DNA of 64,000 nucleotides from UBA1731 sp964567665 (GTDB lineage: Bacteria; Verrucomicrobiota; Kiritimatiellia; RFP12; UBA1067), in contig CAZMNN010000009.1 of assembly GCA_964567665.1 (NCBI GenBank), positions 1-64,000 on the forward strand, in the 5' to 3' direction. Below the pieces are notes generated by a model. It saw nothing but the letters and a program-made list of their open reading frames with translations. It had not been told where the DNA came from and made no database searches. Each line of letters begins with the position of its first letter. Position 1 is the first letter of the stretch. Position numbers and translations under genes: made by a program. Below, one piece after another: positions 61,216-64,000 of the stretch.

Positions 61216-61262
61216 ACACATTGACAAGGATATTGTATACCCGCAAAACTAAGGAATAGAAA

Positions 61263-62627
61263 ATGAGCAAGTATGTGCAGAATGTCTTGGCGGACGTCAA
61301 GGCGAAGAATCCGAACGAACCGGAATACATTCAGGCGGTGGAGGAGGTTCTCCTTACGCTTGATCCGGTGCTGGAGGCGAACAAGCAGTATGAGGCGTCG
61401 GCCATTCTTGAGCGCATTGTCGAGCCTGAGCGTGTGATCATGTTCCGCGTTCCGTGGATTGACGACAAGGGCTTCGTCCGCGTAAACCGTGGCTACCGCG
61501 TTCAGTACAACTCGGCGATCGGGCCTTACAAGGGCGGTCTCCGCTTCGACCCCACGGTGAACCTTTCCGTCCTCAAGTTCCTCGGCTTCGAGCAGGTCTT
61601 CAAGAACTCGCTCACCACGCTTCCGATGGGCGGCGGCAAGGGCGGTTCGGACTTCAATCCGAAGCAGAGCCCGCACACCCCCGGCGTCCGCTGCAGCGAC
61701 AACGAGGTGATGCGCTTCTGCCAGAGCTTCATGACCGAGTTGTACCGCCACATCGGGCCTGACACCGACGTTCCGGCGGGCGACATGAACGTAGGCGGCC
61801 GCGAGATCGGATATCTCTTCGGCCAGTACAAGCGCATCGCGAACGAGTGGACCGGCGTCCTCACCGGCAAGGCCCGCGAGTTCGGCGGATCGCTCGTCCG
61901 TCCCGAGGCAACCGGCTACGGCGACGTCTACTTCGCCGAGAACATGCTTGCGGTCAAGGGCGAGACGCTTGAAGGCAAGGTCTGCGCCGTTTCCGGATCC
62001 GGCAACGTCGCATCCTTCGCGACGCAGAAGCTCATCCGCCTTGGCGCGAAGGTCGTCACGCTCTCCGACCGCTCCGGTACGCTTTATGTCGAGAACGGCT
62101 ACACCGAGCAGCTTCTCAACGAGGTGATGAACCTCAAGAACGTGAAGCGCGGCGAGCTCTCCGAACTCGCTTCCGCCGGCAAGTTCTTCAAGGGCGCGAA
62201 TCCGTGGCAGATTGCGGACAAGCTTGACTGCGCGTTCCCCTGCTCGCGCCAGAACGAACTCAACGGCGAGGATGCCAAGTATCTGCTCGATCACGGCGTC
62301 AAGCTCGTCGGCGAAGGCGCGAACATGCCCTCCACCCCGGAGGCCGTCGAGGCGTTCCTCGGTGCGAACATCCTCTACTCGCCCGGCAAGGCCTCCAACG
62401 CCGGCGGCGTTGCGACGTCTGGCCTTGAGATGAGCCAGAACTCCGAGCGTCTCTCCTGGTCTGCCGAGGAGGTCGATGCGAAGCTTCGCGGCATCATGAA
62501 GGACATCCACGACAATGCGTACGAGGCGGCGGCCAAGTACGGCAAGAAGGGCAACTACGTCGTCGGCGCGAACATCGCAGGCTTCGTGAAGGTCGCCAAC
62601 GCCATGGTCGCGCAGGGCGTCTGCTGA
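61263..62627 (+). CDS. gdhA: NADP-type glutamate dehydrogenase
   Basis: Makes glutamate from 2-oxoglutarate and ammonia. The 454 residues match the hexameric family: FRVPWIDDKGFVRVNRGYRV, the substrate Lys in GPYKGGLRFDPTVN, the active-site LPMGGGKGGSDFNPK, PAGDMNVGGREIGYL, RPEATGYGDVYFAEN, SGSGNVASFATQKL in the coenzyme domain, and GANMPSTPEAV. AAGGA lies 7 nt upstream of the ATG. It stands alone between a sigma-54-type promoter and a strong terminator. Nitrogen-dependent regulation through sigma-54 is suggested by the promoter, not proven. Confidence 0.97.
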   Translation: MSKYVQNVLADVKAKNPNEPEYIQAVEEVLLTLDPVLEANKQYEASAILERIVEPERVIMFRVPWIDDKGFVRVNRGYRVQYNSAIGPYKGGLRFDPTVNLSVLKFLGFEQVFKNSLTTLPMGGGKGGSDFNPKQSPHTPGVRCSDNEVMRFCQSFMTELYRHIGPDTDVPAGDMNVGGREIGYLFGQYKRIANEWTGVLTGKAREFGGSLVRPEATGYGDVYFAENMLAVKGETLEGKVCAVSGSGNVASFATQKLIRLGAKVVTLSDRSGTLYVENGYTEQLLNEVMNLKNVKRGELSELASAGKFFKGANPWQIADKLDCAFPCSRQNELNGEDAKYLLDHGVKLVGEGANMPSTPEAVEAFLGANILYSPGKASNAGGVATSGLEMSQNSERLSWSAEEVDAKLRGIMKDIHDNAYEAAAKYGKKGNYVVGANIAGFVKVANAMVAQGVC

Positions 62628-62655
62628 CGCTGACTGCACACCACTGTGCGTTCGG

Positions 62656-62690
62656 AAGGGAGGGCCGGCGACCGCTTGCCCTCCCTTTTT
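62656..62690 (+). terminator. Rho-independent terminator of gdhA
   Basis: AAGGGAGGGC (62656-62665) pairs with GCCCTCCCTT (62678-62687), a 10-bp GC-rich stem with a 12-nt loop, followed by TTT after the stem's own TT. Confidence 0.93.
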
Positions 62691-62706
62691 GTACGGAGCG
62701 TCGCTA

Positions 62707-62735
62707 TTGAACGCAGTGGGGTGTTTTGGTAGAAT
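62707..62735 (+). promoter_or_regulatory. Promoter of the rpiB-glyA fusion
   Basis: TTGAAC (62707-62712), 17-bp spacer, TAGAAT (62730-62735, preceded by TTTTGG). Confidence 0.75.
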
Positions 62736-62768
62736 ACCGCTCAAATTTCAGAAAGGTTTGCTACACTC

Positions 62769-64000
62769 ATGAAGATTGCTATCGGCGCCGATCATGGCGG
62801 ATTCGAACTCAAGGCCAGGCTGATGGCCGCATTCAGGGACTGTCAGGACATGGGGTGCTTCGATCCCGAGGCCTGCGACTATCCGGACTACGCCGAAGAG
62901 GTCGCCATGGCCGTGGCGAAGGGCGATGCCGACTTCGGAGTTCTCCTCTGCCGCACCGGCATCGGGATGTCGATGGCGGCAAACCGCTTCCACAATGTTC
63001 GTGCGGCTCTGTGCCGCACGGTAAAGGACGCCGAGACGGCGCGACGCCACAATGGCGCGAACGTGCTGTGCATCGGCGCCGACGTCACGGACGAGAAGAC
63101 GGCGCGTGACATGCTTGCGGCGTTTGTCTCCACGTCCGCCGATGATGCGCCGCGTCACGTCATCCGCCGCCGGAAGGTCGAGCGCGCGAAGCGGCTCGCC
63201 GATTTCTCGCTGCTCGCGTCCGAGGATGTCGAGGTCTGGCAGGCGATAAAGGATCAGGTCGTCCAGGAGGATACCGAGATTAACCTCATCGCATCGGAGA
63301 ACACTTCGTCGCGGGCGGTGAGGCTTGCGGCCGGAAGCGTTCTCATGAACAAGTACGCCGAGGGCTATCCGGGCAAGCGGTGGTATTCGGGATGCCTGCC
63401 GGTGGACGCCGCAGAGGAGCTGGCGCGTCAGAGGGCTTGCCAGCTTTTCGGCGCAGAGCACGCGAACGTGCAGCCGCACTGCGGAAGCTCGGCGAACATG
63501 GCCGTGTACCTTGCGACGATCAAGCCCGGCGACACGATCCTTTCGCTGTCGCTCGACCAGGGCGGACACCTTTCGCACGGCTCTCCGGTCAACTTCTCCG
63601 GAAAGCTCTACAACATAGTTCCGTACACGGTGGACAGGCAGACCGAACGCCTCGACTACGATGCGCTTGAGAGGCAGGCCATGGAGGTTCGTCCGAAGAT
63701 ACTTCTTTCCGGCGCCAGCGCATACCCCCGTGCGATAGACTTCCGCCGCATACGCGAAATCTGCGACAAGTGCGGCGCGATAATGATGGTGGACATGGCG
63801 CACATCGCCGGTCTTGTAGCCGGCGGCGCGCACGAATCCCCTGTGCCGTACGCCGACTTCGTCACCAGCACCACGCACAAGACCCTTCGCGGTCCGCGTG
63901 GCGGTCTCGTGCTCTGCAAGGAGAAGTATGCCAAGGCGCTCGACTCCGCAGTGTTTCCGGGAATGCAGGGCGGTCCGCTCGAAAACATAATCGCCGCCAA
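62769..64000 (+). CDS. RpiB-serine hydroxymethyltransferase fusion, 3' end beyond window
   Basis: One uninterrupted frame from the ATG at 62769 to the right edge (410 codons and two bases). Residues 1 to about 145 are ribose-5-phosphate isomerase B: KIAIGADHGGFELK (Asp8, His9), the catalytic Cys61 in LLCRTGIGMSMAANR, and RRHNGANVLCIGAD. From about residue 160 serine hydroxymethyltransferase begins with INLIASENTSSRAVRLAAGS, NKYAEGYPGKRWYSG, and the PLP-lysine loop TSTTHKTLRGPRGG (Lys371). I checked the frame line by line and found no stop or shift between the domains. Pentose phosphate and one-carbon metabolism would thus be joined in one polypeptide. The C-terminal SHMT domain is cut by the window end. 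Confidence 0.92.
   Translation, partial: MKIAIGADHGGFELKARLMAAFRDCQDMGCFDPEACDYPDYAEEVAMAVAKGDADFGVLLCRTGIGMSMAANRFHNVRAALCRTVKDAETARRHNGANVLCIGADVTDEKTARDMLAAFVSTSADDAPRHVIRRRKVERAKRLADFSLLASEDVEVWQAIKDQVVQEDTEINLIASENTSSRAVRLAAGSVLMNKYAEGYPGKRWYSGCLPVDAAEELARQRACQLFGAEHANVQPHCGSSANMAVYLATIKPGDTILSLSLDQGGHLSHGSPVNFSGKLYNIVPYTVDRQTERLDYDALERQAMEVRPKILLSGASAYPRAIDFRRIREICDKCGAIMMVDMAHIAGLVAGGAHESPVPYADFVTSTTHKTLRGPRGGLVLCKEKYAKALDSAVFPGMQGGPLENIIAA

Noticed and set aside
61221..61249. Sigma-70 promoter TTGACA before gdhA
   Set aside because: A perfect TTGACA is present at 61221-61226 but no acceptable -10 lies 16-18 bp downstream (CAAAAC, AAAACT).
61191..62744. 517-codon minus-strand open frame
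   Set aside because: Exactly antisense to gdhA and covering its terminator; a shadow of a highly biased coding sequence.

Overview
The window looks like a chromosomal segment from a member of the PVC superphylum, most likely a Kiritimatiellota/Lentisphaerota-type bacterium. The reasons are the gene content: Tat-exported Gfo/Idh/MocA and metallophosphoesterase proteins, very large secreted polysaccharide-active proteins with LamG modules, passenger-like proteins with autotransporter-associated beta-strand repeats but no barrel domain, GC-rich coding sequence and a Gram-negative outer-membrane barrel protein. The phylum call is inference; the sequence contains no rRNA or tRNA gene to anchor it.

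Layout. 0-7.3 kb: Tat oxidoreductase, TPR protein, rmuC, prfB (no programmed frameshift), thiamine pyrophosphokinase and a short NagA-type deacetylase. 7.3-8.9 kb: a gene-free block with a foldable element and an array of about 150-bp repeats built on CGCAAAG words. 9-16.6 kb: smc, riboflavin synthase with a Cys/Gly-rich tail, a membrane-anchored protein of unknown function, an exported protein made of WPL/WPF-type repeats, a PHP phosphoesterase and a stand-alone IMP cyclohydrolase. 16.7-26.9 kb: gyrA on the minus strand (convergent with purH across a strong shared terminator), an orphan sugar-type ABC ATPase, purine nucleoside phosphorylase, an exported phosphoesterase coupled to a small outer-membrane barrel, an M20 peptidase and an MsbA-like exporter. 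27.4-36.9 kb: a secreted polysaccharide-utilisation-like cluster (beta-strand-repeat protein, GH123/DUF4091-like protein, LamG plus TIM-barrel protein). 36.9-41.3 kb: murF-murD, then UDP-xylose-synthase-like and purM on the minus strand. 41.5-47.3 kb: the nusA-infB-rbfA-truB-ribF operon. 47.4-51.1 kb minus: a TetR regulator, guaA and a GAF/AAA+/Fis enhancer-binding protein. 51.4-61 kb: a second beta-strand-repeat protein and a 2114-residue protein joining a GH28-like domain, a LamG domain and a transglutaminase-like domain. 61.3-64 kb: gdhA, preceded by a sigma-54-type promoter and two matched inverted repeats, then an in-frame RpiB-SHMT fusion that leaves the window.

Most unusual items: the sigma-54/enhancer-like control region of gdhA in the same window as a sigma-54 activator; the RpiB-GlyA fusion; the GH28-LamG-transglutaminase protein; the repeat array; the recurring extended -10 motif (TRTGGTATAAT-like) with several genes starting only about 10 nt downstream of it; and the Cys/Gly tail on riboflavin synthase. 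All functional calls are from sequence reading alone; no search was run.
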